A stretch of DNA of 64,000 bases from Desulfofundulus salinus (GCF_003627965.1 NZ_RBWE01000001.1:1040588-1104587), one strand, 5' to 3'; positions 52,597 to 62,262 are shown, numbered from the stretch's first letter. Translations and numbers: made by a program. The notes: generated by a model from the sequence alone, not told the origin.

Positions 52597-54426
52597 TCAT
52601 TGCCCCTTGTGGCGCAATTCTTTCCGCTGCCTGACGGTGGCCTCATGGTCTACCTCAAGATCCGCGGTGAATACGACCCCATACACTTCTTTTGCCGCCC
52701 GGCGGCTGACCAGCCCTTCCAGCACATCCTGCCGCACCTGCTCCGGATTCCGTTCCAGGGGGTGACCGTAACCACCCCCGCCGGCGGTTTGCAGTATAAT
52801 GGTGGTTCCCGCCGGTACCCGGCAGGTAAATTTTCCCTCTTTGAATTCCTGTTTCCCGTTCGTTTCTGTTCCCACTGTTGCTGCCACTGGCAGCCGTCCG
52901 GTAGAGCCCCCGTCCAGGCCCGAGCCTGCAAAGGTGGGGTTTGCCTGCCAGACCACCCTGGCCATCGCCCTCTGTCCCGGCAGACCGCCCGCCAGGCCCC
53001 AGGGGGGCGATTTTGCCCGTTCAGTGCTTACCGCTACTGTGGCTTCTCCCCTTAAGACGGTGATTTCCCGCACCATGCCCAGGCCGCCCCGGTGTTTTCC
53101 GGCCCCACCCGAATCGGGAACCAGGGCGTAGCGCTCCACCCTTAGCGGGTAAGACTGCTCGATTACTTCCACCGGCGTGTTGCGGGTGTTGGTCATGTGC
53201 ACGTGCACCCCGTCCATCCCGTCCTGGTTGTGTTTTGCTCCCTGGCCGCCGCCGCATGTTTCCACGCAGGAATAGTAGGTGCCGGTGGTGGGGTCGACGC
53301 CGCCTGCGGTAAAATTGCTCATGCTTCCTGTTCCCGCTGCCGTTACCCTCTCCGGCACCGCCCGGGCCAGGGCACCCAGGAGCACGTCGGCAATGCGCTG
53401 GGCAGTATTAATGCTGGCGTGGGCTACCGGGGCGGGGAAGACGGGATTTACCAGACTGCCTTCGGGTGTAACTACCTCCACAGCCCGGTTGAGGCCATCA
53501 CTGGAAGGCAAATCGGGGTCCACCACTGCCTTTACTACATAGTAGACACAGGCCAGGGTTACCCCCCTGGTGGCATTAACCGGCCCTTTTACCTGGGGGT
53601 GGGTACCGCTGAAGTCTACCGTAAGCCCTTTATCGTGCCGGGTAACGGCTACCCGGATATTGATAGGTTTTTCTTCCAGGCCGTCTCCTTCCAGGAAGTC
53701 TTCAAACTCATAGGTCCCCGGGGGTATTATTTCTAAGGCAGCGAGGAGCCGCCAGTGGGTGTAGCTGATGATTTGTTCCATATGCTGCTTCAATGCATTT
53801 GCCCCGTAGCGCTCCGCCAGCTCCACAAGCCTTTTTATCCCCCGGTCGTTGGCCGTAAGCTGAGCCTGGATATCACCATGAAACTCCCTGGTGGTCCGCA
53901 GGTTGTGGGACACCAGCTTTAAAAGCTCCTGGTTGATCTTGCCCCGCCTGCGGATTTTAACCGGCGGTATACGGATGCCCTCCTGGAAAATTTCCGTGGC
54001 CAGGGTGGACATGCTGCCCGGGACTGCACCGCCCACATCCACATGGTGGGCTAGATTGGCCACCAGGGCCAGGGGCCTGTTCCGGTAAAAGACGGGGCTA
54101 ATCACGCAGATGTCGGGCAGGTGGGAGCCGCTGATGTAAGGGTCGTTTATGATGACCGCATCGCCGTCCTCAAGCTTCGCCAGGGGATATTCCCGTAACA
54201 CTGCCTGCACCACCGCAGGCATGAGGCCGAGATGAAGGGGAATGTGTTCCGCCTGGGCCACCAGCCGGCCGTCGGCGGTGTAGATGGCGGTGGAACAGTC
54301 GCGGCGGTCCTTGATATTGGGGGAAAGGGCCATTCTGGTAAGGATGGCGCCCATTTCCTCGGCCACCGATTGCAGGGCGTGGCGGGTTACTTCCAGTTGT
54401 ACGGGGTCTATATCTAATTGGGACAT
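52597..54426 (-). CDS. hyuB: Hydantoinase B / oxoprolinase-family subunit
   Basis: 609 residues of the HyuB family, partner of HyuA in ATP-dependent N-methylhydantoinases, oxoprolinases and acetone or acetophenone carboxylases. Signatures: MALSPNIKDRRDCSTAIY, GDAVIINDPYISGSHLPD, ANLAHHVDVGGAVPGSMST, FSGTHPQVKGPVNATRGVTLA, GGGQGAKHNQDGMDGVHVHMTNTRNTPVE and QTAGGGGYGHPLERNPE. It abuts hyuA without any gap. Substrate unknown; no third small subunit typical of acetone carboxylase is visible. Confidence 0.92.
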   Translation of the reverse strand: MSQLDIDPVQLEVTRHALQSVAEEMGAILTRMALSPNIKDRRDCSTAIYTADGRLVAQAEHIPLHLGLMPAVVQAVLREYPLAKLEDGDAVIINDPYISGSHLPDICVISPVFYRNRPLALVANLAHHVDVGGAVPGSMSTLATEIFQEGIRIPPVKIRRRGKINQELLKLVSHNLRTTREFHGDIQAQLTANDRGIKRLVELAERYGANALKQHMEQIISYTHWRLLAALEIIPPGTYEFEDFLEGDGLEEKPINIRVAVTRHDKGLTVDFSGTHPQVKGPVNATRGVTLACVYYVVKAVVDPDLPSSDGLNRAVEVVTPEGSLVNPVFPAPVAHASINTAQRIADVLLGALARAVPERVTAAGTGSMSNFTAGGVDPTTGTYYSCVETCGGGQGAKHNQDGMDGVHVHMTNTRNTPVEVIEQSYPLRVERYALVPDSGGAGKHRGGLGMVREITVLRGEATVAVSTERAKSPPWGLAGGLPGQRAMARVVWQANPTFAGSGLDGGSTGRLPVAATVGTETNGKQEFKEGKFTCRVPAGTTIILQTAGGGGYGHPLERNPEQVRQDVLEGLVSRRAAKEVYGVVFTADLEVDHEATVRQRKELRHKGQ

Positions 54427-56574
54427 CTATCTTCCCCCCACATGGATGATGAGATTGCCCCACTGGTCTACCCGTACGGACGTTCCGGGCCATACCAGGG
54501 TGGTGGTGTCGGATTGCTCAATTACCGCCGGTCCCTTCAGGCTCATCTCCGGTTCCAGATCGTTGCGGCGATAAACCGGTGTGGGTAAGAAGCGGTCATC
54601 AAAGTACACCGGCCGCTCTTCCAGCGGTTCGGGCATCAACCTTGAACCCTTCTTTTTTACGGGGGTGGAAACGGCGGGGCGGGTCAGGTTTCCCAGGGCC
54701 ACCAGCCGCAGGTTGACCACCTCTAAAGGGGCTTCCTCACGGCAAAAACCGTATTCCTGCCGGTGAAGCAGGTGAAAGTTGCGCCGTAAAATGGCCAGGT
54801 CTTCCGGAGCCAGTTGACCGGCGGGCAATGGGAGGGTCAGGGTATAGGACTGGCCCCTGTAGCGTAAATCTGCCTGGCGGGTGATAATGATCTCCGAGGG
54901 GGAAAATCCCTCCTGTTCCAGCTCACGGCGGCCTTTTTCTTCGAGAGGCTTGTAAAGGTCTACCAGTTTGCCGGGCTCCGTGTCGTTTAAAGGCAACAGT
55001 GCCGTGCGTACGTAATCACGGCGCACGTCGGCATAGAGCATCCCCAGGGCGGAGGTAACCCCGGGGTAGCGGGGGATGAGCACGTAGGGAATATTCAGCT
55101 CCCGGGCCAGTTCCACGGCGTGCAGGGGCCCGGCCCCGCCGAAAGCGACCAGGGTGAAATCCCGGGGGTCATGGCCCCGCTGGACTGAAACAACCCGTAT
55201 GGCCCGGGCCATGGCGGCATTTACCACCCGGATCATGCCTGCCGCGGCTTCTTCAACGGTAAGTTTTAAAGGACGGGCAATTTTTCCCTCCAGGTATTTT
55301 CTGGCCAGCCGGAGCTGCAAAGTAAGCGCGGGATTTAAACTCCGGTTGGGGTTGATGCGTCCCAGCACCAGGTTGGCGTCGGTAACCGTAGGCTCCGTTC
55401 CTCCCAGGCCGTAGCAGGCCGGGCCGGGATCGGCCCCGGCGCTGGCGGGTCCCACCCGCAGGGCTCCACCGCCGTCCACCCAGCCAATGCTGCCCCCGCC
55501 CGCCCCGATGGTGTGAATATCCAGCATGGGCAGGCTCAACGGGTAACCGCCAATGGTGCCCTCCGTGGTGTGGCGCAGCTGCTCTCCCTTAATCAGGCAG
55601 ATATCCATGCTGGTGCCGCCCATATCGGCGGTGATTACATTGGGGCGGCCGGTCTGGCGGGCCAGGAACAGCCCGGCTAAAGCCCCGCCGGCGGGACCGG
55701 AAAGAACGGTGCGGGCGCTTTCCCGCATGGCCTGGTCGGCCGTAAGCATACCGCCGCTGGACTGCATGATGAACAAACCGGGTGGCCGTCTGCCTTGCCT
55801 CCCCGGGCCGGTGATGCCCTTTAAACCTTCCTTCAGACGGGCTACATAATCGGCTATCCGGGGCTGAACGAGGGCGTTAATGGCGGTGGTACTGGTGCGT
55901 TCGTATTCCCGGAATTCAGGCAGGATATCGGAAGAAAGGGTCACCCGGGCGGCGGGGTAAACACGGGCAATAATTTCCCGCACCCGCTCTTCGTGCCGGG
56001 GGTTGGCGTAGGAGTGCAGGAAGCTTACGGCAATAGAAAATACCCCGGCCCGGCGGATTTCTTCCACAATGGCCTCCACTTCCCCTTCGTCCAGCGGAAT
56101 GTATACCTGGCCGCCCGCCATGACCCGTTCCGTTACCTCGAAGGTTAAGCGGCGGGGAACAAGGGGGCGGGGTTTTACCGCCCAGAAATCGTAAAGGGCC
56201 GGCCGGTTCTGCCTCCCGATGAGCAAAATGTCCTTAAAGCCCCGGGTAACCAGCAGGGCCACCGGTACGCCCTTGCCTTCCAGGAGGGCGTTGGTGGCCA
56301 CGGTGGTGCTGTGAAGGAGCAATTTTAATCCTGCCGGGTCCAACCCGGCCGCAGCTGCCGCCCCGGCCAGGCCGTCCAGTACGGCCCGGTCCGGATCAGG
56401 GGTGGTGGGTACCTTGGAGATAAATACTTCGCCGGTATCTTCCCGGAGCAGGCAGATATCGGTGAATGTGCCCCCCGTATCCACGGCGGCCCGGTAGGTG
56501 GGGCTCGTTTCCACGCCGGCCTGGTTTTCCGGGGAGGGGCTTTTCTTTCCCGTAAGCACTCTCTTTCCTAACAT
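54427..56574 (-). CDS. hyuA: Hydantoinase A / oxoprolinase-family subunit
   Basis: 715 residues. An actin-like ATPase fold with AVDTGGTFTDICLL near residue 30, LLHSTTVATNALLEGKG, ITADMGGTSMDICLI and FGGAGPLHAVELARELNI. HyuA phosphorylates or activates the amide or carbonyl group with ATP. I use ATG 56574 with AAGGAG 8 bases upstream; the frame is open far into the preceding hydrolase but is not part of the family. It is followed immediately by hyuB. With the neighbouring hydrolase and acyl-CoA synthetase it may form a catabolic unit. Confidence 0.93.
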   Translation of the reverse strand: MLGKRVLTGKKSPSPENQAGVETSPTYRAAVDTGGTFTDICLLREDTGEVFISKVPTTPDPDRAVLDGLAGAAAAAGLDPAGLKLLLHSTTVATNALLEGKGVPVALLVTRGFKDILLIGRQNRPALYDFWAVKPRPLVPRRLTFEVTERVMAGGQVYIPLDEGEVEAIVEEIRRAGVFSIAVSFLHSYANPRHEERVREIIARVYPAARVTLSSDILPEFREYERTSTTAINALVQPRIADYVARLKEGLKGITGPGRQGRRPPGLFIMQSSGGMLTADQAMRESARTVLSGPAGGALAGLFLARQTGRPNVITADMGGTSMDICLIKGEQLRHTTEGTIGGYPLSLPMLDIHTIGAGGGSIGWVDGGGALRVGPASAGADPGPACYGLGGTEPTVTDANLVLGRINPNRSLNPALTLQLRLARKYLEGKIARPLKLTVEEAAAGMIRVVNAAMARAIRVVSVQRGHDPRDFTLVAFGGAGPLHAVELARELNIPYVLIPRYPGVTSALGMLYADVRRDYVRTALLPLNDTEPGKLVDLYKPLEEKGRRELEQEGFSPSEIIITRQADLRYRGQSYTLTLPLPAGQLAPEDLAILRRNFHLLHRQEYGFCREEAPLEVVNLRLVALGNLTRPAVSTPVKKKGSRLMPEPLEERPVYFDDRFLPTPVYRRNDLEPEMSLKGPAVIEQSDTTTLVWPGTSVRVDQWGNLIIHVGGR

Positions 56575-56590
56575 TTTCACACTCCTTGCA

Positions 56591-57370
56591 TCAGGGGACC
56601 GGCTTTTTAAAATACCTGTCCAGCCAGGTAAACAGGGTTTCCCAGACCTGATGATGATGTTTCGCAAACTGGTGATCCCCTTCTTCAATCCAGACCAGTT
56701 CCCTGGGTTCCCCGGCTGCGTTAAAAATGAGCCGGGCGTCTTCGGGCGGAACGACGTCGTCTCTGGTGCCGTGGATGACTAAAAGGGGCCGGGGGGAAAG
56801 GCGCGCTGCATCTCCTGGAACATCATAGAGCTTCAGGTCCTGGAAAAAAGCTTTCTTCAAGTAGATGATGCCGTCTTCTCCTGCAATGGCCACCATTTCT
56901 TCCGGGCCGTCAATGGGCTCGTCGGTAAATGAGGCAAAAAGATCCAGTAATCTGGCCGGTGCAGCCCAGGTGCACACCCCGGCCACCCTGGGATCCCGGG
57001 CTCCCTGGCAGATAACCGTGGAACCGCCGAAACTGCGCCCCACGGTAACAATCCGTTTATACCCCTGTTTGAGCACCCAGTCCACGGTGCAGGTAAGGTC
57101 GTCGATCTGTCCCGAGAGGGTAATGTCCGCGAAGTTTCCCTCGCTTTCACCATTACCGGCAAAATCAAAGACCAGGGTAGACCAGCCACGCCGGCCCAGT
57201 TCGGCACCCAGCTCCAGGGCCCGTCCACCCCCTTCTTTGCTGCCCGTGAAGCCGTGGCAGTGAATGACAATATCACCTGTTTCCTCCGGCGTGCCGTATA
57301 ACAGACCGGCCAGGGTTAACCCCCGGGAGTTCCGAAAAGCAACCTTTTTCCAGATATTATTATCGGCCAT
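56591..57370 (-). CDS. Alpha/beta hydrolase
   Basis: 259 residues. The oxyanion region is HCHGFTGSKEGGG near residue 38, the nucleophile elbow GRSFGG near residue 110, the acid in HGTRDDVVPPEDA and the base His in EGDHQFAKHHH, a complete triad. An esterase, acylamide hydrolase or peptidase of the serine type, cytoplasmic since no signal peptide is seen. ATG 57370 is preferred over GTG 57376. It stands 16 bases upstream of hyuA on the same strand and 30 bases downstream of the acyl-CoA synthetase, so it belongs to their operon. Confidence 0.88.
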   Translation of the reverse strand: MADNNIWKKVAFRNSRGLTLAGLLYGTPEETGDIVIHCHGFTGSKEGGGRALELGAELGRRGWSTLVFDFAGNGESEGNFADITLSGQIDDLTCTVDWVLKQGYKRIVTVGRSFGGSTVICQGARDPRVAGVCTWAAPARLLDLFASFTDEPIDGPEEMVAIAGEDGIIYLKKAFFQDLKLYDVPGDAARLSPRPLLVIHGTRDDVVPPEDARLIFNAAGEPRELVWIEEGDHQFAKHHHQVWETLFTWLDRYFKKPVP

Positions 57371-57400
57371 GATCACCTGTTCCTTTCTACTCCTTTCTAT

Positions 57401-59506
57401 TTATCCTATGGTTATGCGGGCGTCCACGGCCACCGCGCCCTGCGGGCCAACTAAAAGGGGGTTGATGTCCATTTCCATAATTTCGGGCCACCGGGTGACC
57501 ATCTGGCTGAGGCGCAGGAGGCATTCCACCAGGGCGTCGATGTCTGCCGGGGGTTGTCCCCGGTACCCCTGGAGCAACCGGTAGGATCTGGTTTCCCTGA
57601 TCATGTCCAGGGCCTCTTCCCGGTTTATTGGTGCGACGGCAAAGGAAACGTCCCGGAACAGCTCCGTATAAATTCCCCCCAGGCCAAAGACCAGAACCGG
57701 TCCAAAGGAGGGATCGCGCTTGCAGCCCAGGAGTACCTCCACTCCACCGGGCCTGTAGGGCTGGATGAGCACTCCCTTGATGGTGGCGTGGGGTGCCCGG
57801 GCAGAAACGCTGGCTAACATTTCGGAATAGGCTTTTTCCACCGCCCGGGCATCGGTCAAATTAACTCTCACTCCACCCACGTCCGATTTATGGGAGATCT
57901 GCGGGCTGACAATTTTCATTACCACCGGGTAGCCCAGGGCTCCGGCTATTTTTACGGCATCCCCGGCACTTTGCGCCACCCGGGAGGGAAGCACCGGAAT
58001 GCCGGCCGCCTGCAGAATTTCCAGGGCGGTTTCGTTTATGGTTTTGAGCCCTTCCTGCCTGGCTGTTTCAAGGATAGCCTCGATGCGCTCCCCATGGATG
58101 CCGGAAAAGACCGGTGGGGATAAGGAAGTGCGGCTTTTAACTTCGTGCAGGTAGCGGTATAAAGCTGCCAGAGAAGCCATGGCCCGCTCCGGGGATGGAT
58201 AGACCACCACCCGGTTTTCTTTTTCCAACCTGGCCGCCAGTTCCGGGCGGTAACCGCCAAAAATCCACAGGGCCAGGGGTTTTTCCGGGTACCGGGAAGC
58301 CATCCGGTTGATCGTGGGGGAAATGTCCAGGCGCGGGTCTTCTTCGGGATCCAGGTAAGCCGGACTGATCACCAGAACCGCATCCACGCCCGGATCGTCC
58401 AATATTGTATCCAGGGCCAGTTCCAGGATGTCCAGGTATCCCCTGGCCATACCCGCCGGCCAGATGTCCGCCGGGTTATTTACTTCCATCCAGCCGGGGA
58501 AAACGGCTGCCAGCTTTTGCCGGGTTTTTTCGCTGAACTGAGCCACTTCCAGGTCGCAGGCACTGCAGGCATCCACGGCCATGATGCCCGCCCCTCCGCT
58601 GATGGTCACCACGGCCACCCGCTGCCCGGGCATGGAAGAATAAGTGAGGAAGGTTTTGTTCAAGTAGCGCATTTCCTCTACGTCCCGTACCCTGATGATG
58701 CCGCATTGTTTAAAAGCGGCGCTAAAGACGTGATCCTCCCCGGCTAAAGAGCCGCTGTGGGAACTGGCGGCCCGGGCACCCGCTTCGCTGCAGCCGGTTT
58801 TCAGACAAAGCACCGGTTTTACCCTGCTTACCCGGCGGGCCACTTCCATGAACCGGCGCCCGTCCTGAATCCCTTCCATGTGCAGGTTGATGACCTTCAC
58901 CTGGGGCTGTTGTCCCAGGTAGGCCAGGCTTTCGGTAAAACTTACATCGGCCGCATTACCGATGTCCACTCCCAAACCAATGCCCGCGGTAAAGTCAGCC
59001 GCACCCAGCAAAAAGATACCCGACTGGCAAATCATGGCCGTATCGGCCTTTTGCCGCAGGAAACCAATGAAAGAAGTGTTCAGGTTTTCATAAAGGTTTA
59101 CGACACCGATGGTATTGGGTCCGACAATGCGTGTTCCATTATCCCGTACTGTTTCCAACAATTCCTGTTGCATTTGTTTTCCCCATTCATCGGCGTCGGC
59201 AAAACCCTGGGTAATTATGATTATGGCTTTAATGCCTTTGGCCGTACATTCCCTGACCACATCCGGTACAGCCGTGCGGGGGGTGGAGATTACGGCCAGG
59301 TCGGGTGTTTCGGGGATTTCGCTGACCGTGCGGTAAACCGGCAGGCCTAATATGGTCCCTCCCCTGGGGTTAACGGGATAAATGCGCCCCCGGTAGCCGC
59401 CGGCCTGCACCTGCTCCAGTATGTTAAAGGCCTGCAGGCCCGTTTTGGTAGAAACGCCGATGAGAGCTACAGATCGGGGGTGAAAGAAGGGAATGAGGCT
59501 TTCCAT
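57401..59506 (-). CDS. ADP-forming acyl-CoA synthetase (acetate-CoA ligase type)
   Basis: 701 residues fusing both subunits of NDP-forming acyl-CoA synthetases. A CoA-binding Rossmann domain (residues 1-130, PFFHPRSVALIGVSTKTG) is followed by a CoA-ligase domain with the phosphohistidine loop (ASSHSGSLAGEDHVF, His near residue 250), a flavodoxin-like part, and a C-terminal ATP-grasp domain (from about 485, YPVVMKIVSPQISHKSDVGGV; later EMDINPLLV). It interconverts acyl-CoA, ADP and phosphate with acid, CoA and ATP. First gene of the minus-strand cluster; the acyl group is not known. Confidence 0.92.
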   Translation of the reverse strand: MESLIPFFHPRSVALIGVSTKTGLQAFNILEQVQAGGYRGRIYPVNPRGGTILGLPVYRTVSEIPETPDLAVISTPRTAVPDVVRECTAKGIKAIIIITQGFADADEWGKQMQQELLETVRDNGTRIVGPNTIGVVNLYENLNTSFIGFLRQKADTAMICQSGIFLLGAADFTAGIGLGVDIGNAADVSFTESLAYLGQQPQVKVINLHMEGIQDGRRFMEVARRVSRVKPVLCLKTGCSEAGARAASSHSGSLAGEDHVFSAAFKQCGIIRVRDVEEMRYLNKTFLTYSSMPGQRVAVVTISGGAGIMAVDACSACDLEVAQFSEKTRQKLAAVFPGWMEVNNPADIWPAGMARGYLDILELALDTILDDPGVDAVLVISPAYLDPEEDPRLDISPTINRMASRYPEKPLALWIFGGYRPELAARLEKENRVVVYPSPERAMASLAALYRYLHEVKSRTSLSPPVFSGIHGERIEAILETARQEGLKTINETALEILQAAGIPVLPSRVAQSAGDAVKIAGALGYPVVMKIVSPQISHKSDVGGVRVNLTDARAVEKAYSEMLASVSARAPHATIKGVLIQPYRPGGVEVLLGCKRDPSFGPVLVFGLGGIYTELFRDVSFAVAPINREEALDMIRETRSYRLLQGYRGQPPADIDALVECLLRLSQMVTRWPEIMEMDINPLLVGPQGAVAVDARITIG

Positions 59507-59582
59507 AATTTATAAAATTCCTCCTTTGTCCGGGCTGCGGCTATTTCAACTAATCTAAATCTTACCACAATAATCATTATCC

Positions 59583-59591
59583 TGGTATAAT
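59583..59591 (+). promoter_or_regulatory. Extended -10 promoter of the CaiB-type gene
   Basis: TGGTATAAT fits an extended -10 element about 33 bases before the TTG start; no good -35 is seen. The 117-base gap is a divergent control region shared with the acyl-CoA synthetase. Confidence 0.5.
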
Positions 59592-59623
59592 TTTTGTAAA
59601 GCAATGCCGGGAGGCGATAACTG

Positions 59624-60790
59624 TTGTACCGGACTTTGGAAAATATGAAGGTTCTGGATTTAACGCGGCTGTTGCCCGGTCCCTATGCCACCATGATCCT
59701 GGCTGACCTGGGTGCCGAGGTGCTCAAGATCGAGGATCCGGGTGCGGGAGACTACATGCGGGAAATGGGGCCCCGGTTGGGGCGGGAGAGCGTATGGTTT
59801 CACGCCGTCAACCGCAACAAGAAGTCCATGCGCTTAAACCTTAAAGCACCACAGGGGCGGGAAATATTTCTGCGTTTGGTACGGGAATTTAACGTGTTGA
59901 TCGAGAGCTTTAGACCGGGGGTAATGGAGCGCCTGGGCTTGGGTTACGAAATTTTATCTTCCGAGAACCCCCGGCTGGTTTACTGTGCCTTAAGCGGTTA
60001 CGGTCAGGATGGCCCTTACAGCCGGCGCCCGGGCCATGACATCAACTATATGGCCGTTGCCGGTGCTCTCGGTTTAACCGGCCACCGGGAGGGCCCGCCC
60101 GTCCTGCCTGGCGTGCAGGTAGCCGACCTGAGCGGCGGGTTGATGGCGGTAGTTGGCATCCTGGCGGCCTACGTAAAAAGCCTTACGACCGGCCGTGGCG
60201 CTTACGTAGATGTGGCTTTAACTGATACAGTAGTATCGTGGATGGCCCTGTACCTAACCCAGTATCTGGCGGGGGCCGGTGAGCCCCACCGCGGCACGGA
60301 AGAACTGAACGGGGGTCGGGCCTGTTATAACATCTACGCTACCAGGGACGGGTGCTATGTCAGTGTGGGCAATCTCGAGGCCAAGTTCTGGGAGACTTTT
60401 TGTAGCGTTGCCGGGCGGCCGGACCTGCTGCCCCTGCAGCACAGGGAGGACGACGAGGCACGGCAGGCGGTGCAGGAGTTTTTTAGCAGTAAAACGCGCG
60501 CCGAAATCATGGAACTATTTGGTACAGTTGACACCTGTATCGAGCCCGTTCTGGATGTTAGCGAGGTGCCGGAGCATCCCCAGATTAAGGCCAGAAATTT
60601 ATTTATGGAGCTTCCCACCAGGGAAGGGAGTATAACCACGGTTGCCCAGCCCCTCAAGTTGCGGGGTGTGGAGGTAAAAGCCGATTTTCCTGCCCCGGGG
60701 GCGGGGGAGCATACGGCGGAGATCCTGCGCCGCCTGGGCTACCGGGAGCAGGACATTGAAGCCTTGAAGTCCGCAGGGGTGGCGGGGTAG
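59624..60790 (+). CDS. CaiB/BaiF-type CoA transferase (class III)
   Basis: 388 residues. Starts MYRTLENMKVLDLTRLLPGPYATMILADLGAEVLKIEDP, the class III CoA-transferase or alpha-methylacyl-CoA racemase signature. The catalytic Asp is in QVADLSGGLMAV near residue 168. Class III enzymes move CoA between carboxylic acids; racemases of the family look similar. TTG start with GGGAGGCG upstream. It is divergent from the hyuAB-acyl-CoA synthetase cluster and could act on its product, an inference from position. Confidence 0.88.
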   Translation: MYRTLENMKVLDLTRLLPGPYATMILADLGAEVLKIEDPGAGDYMREMGPRLGRESVWFHAVNRNKKSMRLNLKAPQGREIFLRLVREFNVLIESFRPGVMERLGLGYEILSSENPRLVYCALSGYGQDGPYSRRPGHDINYMAVAGALGLTGHREGPPVLPGVQVADLSGGLMAVVGILAAYVKSLTTGRGAYVDVALTDTVVSWMALYLTQYLAGAGEPHRGTEELNGGRACYNIYATRDGCYVSVGNLEAKFWETFCSVAGRPDLLPLQHREDDEARQAVQEFFSSKTRAEIMELFGTVDTCIEPVLDVSEVPEHPQIKARNLFMELPTREGSITTVAQPLKLRGVEVKADFPAPGAGEHTAEILRRLGYREQDIEALKSAGVAG

Positions 60791-60851
60791 GTACCTGTGA
60801 CACATTCAGCGCCACCGACAGAACCCCGCCGGAGTCCGGGGTCGAGCGCTA

Positions 60852-60891
60852 GTTTTGGCCTGCGAGGCGAACGGAGCGAGCGCGTGCAAAC
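60852..60891. repeat. Palindromic intergenic repeat, copy 2
   Basis: GTTTTGGCCTGC followed by GAGGC and ACGGAGCGAGCG resembles the copy at 32720-32761; GCCTGC and GCAGGC (60893-60898) can pair. It lies between the CaiB-type and radical SAM genes. Confidence 0.45.
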
Positions 60892-60958
60892 GGCAGGCAA
60901 GTGCTATGTTCAGGATTAGGATTAAAAAAGGAGCATTGCCTAAAGGCGGTGGAAAACT

Positions 60959-62185
60959 ATGTTGCCTGCAATCCTGCAGCACGGTAAAGGATATCACGAA
61001 ATGGGGCCCATAAGACCCCCCAGCGAGGGCAAAGACCGCTCGCTGCTCATTCGCGTCACCAGAAACTGTCCCTGGAACCGCTGTGAGTTCTGCCGTACCT
61101 ACAAGAACAAAACTTACAGCCTGCGGGGCGTTGAAGAGATCAAAGCCGACATCGATACGGTTAAAGCGCTGGCTGAGGAAATCAAGGCTGCTTCCTGGCG
61201 GCTTGGTTTCCGGGGCGCCATCAGGCAGGAAGTGGTGACCACCTTCATCAACGAAAACCCCGCCCTCTACAGCAGGGCTTACAACGATCCCGAAGCTGTG
61301 GAGCGGCGGTTGGAGAGCCTGGCCAATGTTATCCACTGGCTTTCCTCCGGGGCCAGGACTGTCTTTCTCCAGGACGCCAACGCACCGCAAATCAGGACAG
61401 CCGACCTGGTGGAAATCCTGCGCTACTTAAAGGAAACTTTCCCCACCATTGAGCGCATAACCTCTTACGCCAGATCCAAGACCATTGCTCGAAAGCCGCT
61501 GGAAGACCTGAAGCGGTTGCGTGAGGCCGGTCTTTCCCGGTTACATATCGGTCTTGAATCCGGGTGTGATGAGGTGCTGGCCTGTATCCAAAAGGGAACC
61601 ACGGCGGACGAACATATCCTTGCCGGCAAAAAAACAAAGGAAGCCGGCATCGAGTTAAGCGAATATTACATGCCCGGCCTGGGTGGAAAGAAGTGGTCAA
61701 AAAAACATGCCCTTGAATCGGCCCGGGTTTTAAATGAGATTGACCCGGATTTCATCCGCTTAAGAACCCTTGTTCCCCGCCGGGGTACCCCCCTTTATGA
61801 CAGGATGCTGGCCGGGGAATTTGAACCGCTCACGGAAGATGAAGTGGTGGAAGAAATTGCCCTGTTCGTGGAGCACCTGGACTGCCATGCCTACCTGGCC
61901 AGCGACCAGATGTGCAACCTCTTATGGGAAGTAGAAGGACAGTTGCCCGGCGATAAACCGGCCATTTTACAAACCATTTATGATTACCTGCAAAAGCCCC
62001 TTCATGAAAGGCTCAAGATCCAGCTGGAACGCCGCCTGTCCTCTTACCTGTTCATTGCCGGCCATTTGAACCGGGACCTGGCTGCCGATGTGGAGGCGGC
62101 GTGGGACGCCGTCAACCGGGGAAGCCCCGATGCGCCGGGAAAGGTGCAAGAGGTGCTGGATGCCGTTAAGCCGGCTTTTATTTAA
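60959..62185 (+). CDS. Radical SAM protein of unknown function
   Basis: 408 residues. Iron-sulfur cluster motif CPWNRCEFC, i.e. CX4CX2C instead of the usual CX3CX2C, near residue 38, in the context LLIRVTRNCPWNRCEFCRTYK. The TIM-barrel part includes FLQDANAP, LHIGLESGCDEVL and GLGGKKWSK. No B12-binding domain is visible at the N-terminus. Related proteins in anaerobes are called radical SAM or Elp3/MiaB-like without known substrate. ATG 60959 has AGGCGGTGG upstream. It stands alone upstream of the T-box operon. Confidence 0.82.
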   Translation: MLPAILQHGKGYHEMGPIRPPSEGKDRSLLIRVTRNCPWNRCEFCRTYKNKTYSLRGVEEIKADIDTVKALAEEIKAASWRLGFRGAIRQEVVTTFINENPALYSRAYNDPEAVERRLESLANVIHWLSSGARTVFLQDANAPQIRTADLVEILRYLKETFPTIERITSYARSKTIARKPLEDLKRLREAGLSRLHIGLESGCDEVLACIQKGTTADEHILAGKKTKEAGIELSEYYMPGLGGKKWSKKHALESARVLNEIDPDFIRLRTLVPRRGTPLYDRMLAGEFEPLTEDEVVEEIALFVEHLDCHAYLASDQMCNLLWEVEGQLPGDKPAILQTIYDYLQKPLHERLKIQLERRLSSYLFIAGHLNRDLAADVEAAWDAVNRGSPDAPGKVQEVLDAVKPAFI

Positions 62186-62209
62186 ACTCAAAAAAGACAA
62201 CCAGCCCCC

Positions 62210-62238
62210 TTGCGCTGCCGGAGTTTTTCTTTTATAAT
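62210..62238 (+). promoter_or_regulatory. Sigma-A promoter of the aroF-pheA T-box leader
   Basis: TTGCGC (62210-62215), spacer of 17 and TATAAT (62233-62238). Transcription would start near 62245, just before stem I of the T-box. Confidence 0.7.
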
Positions 62239-62262
62239 AAGGCATAAATTATATCCCTAAAG

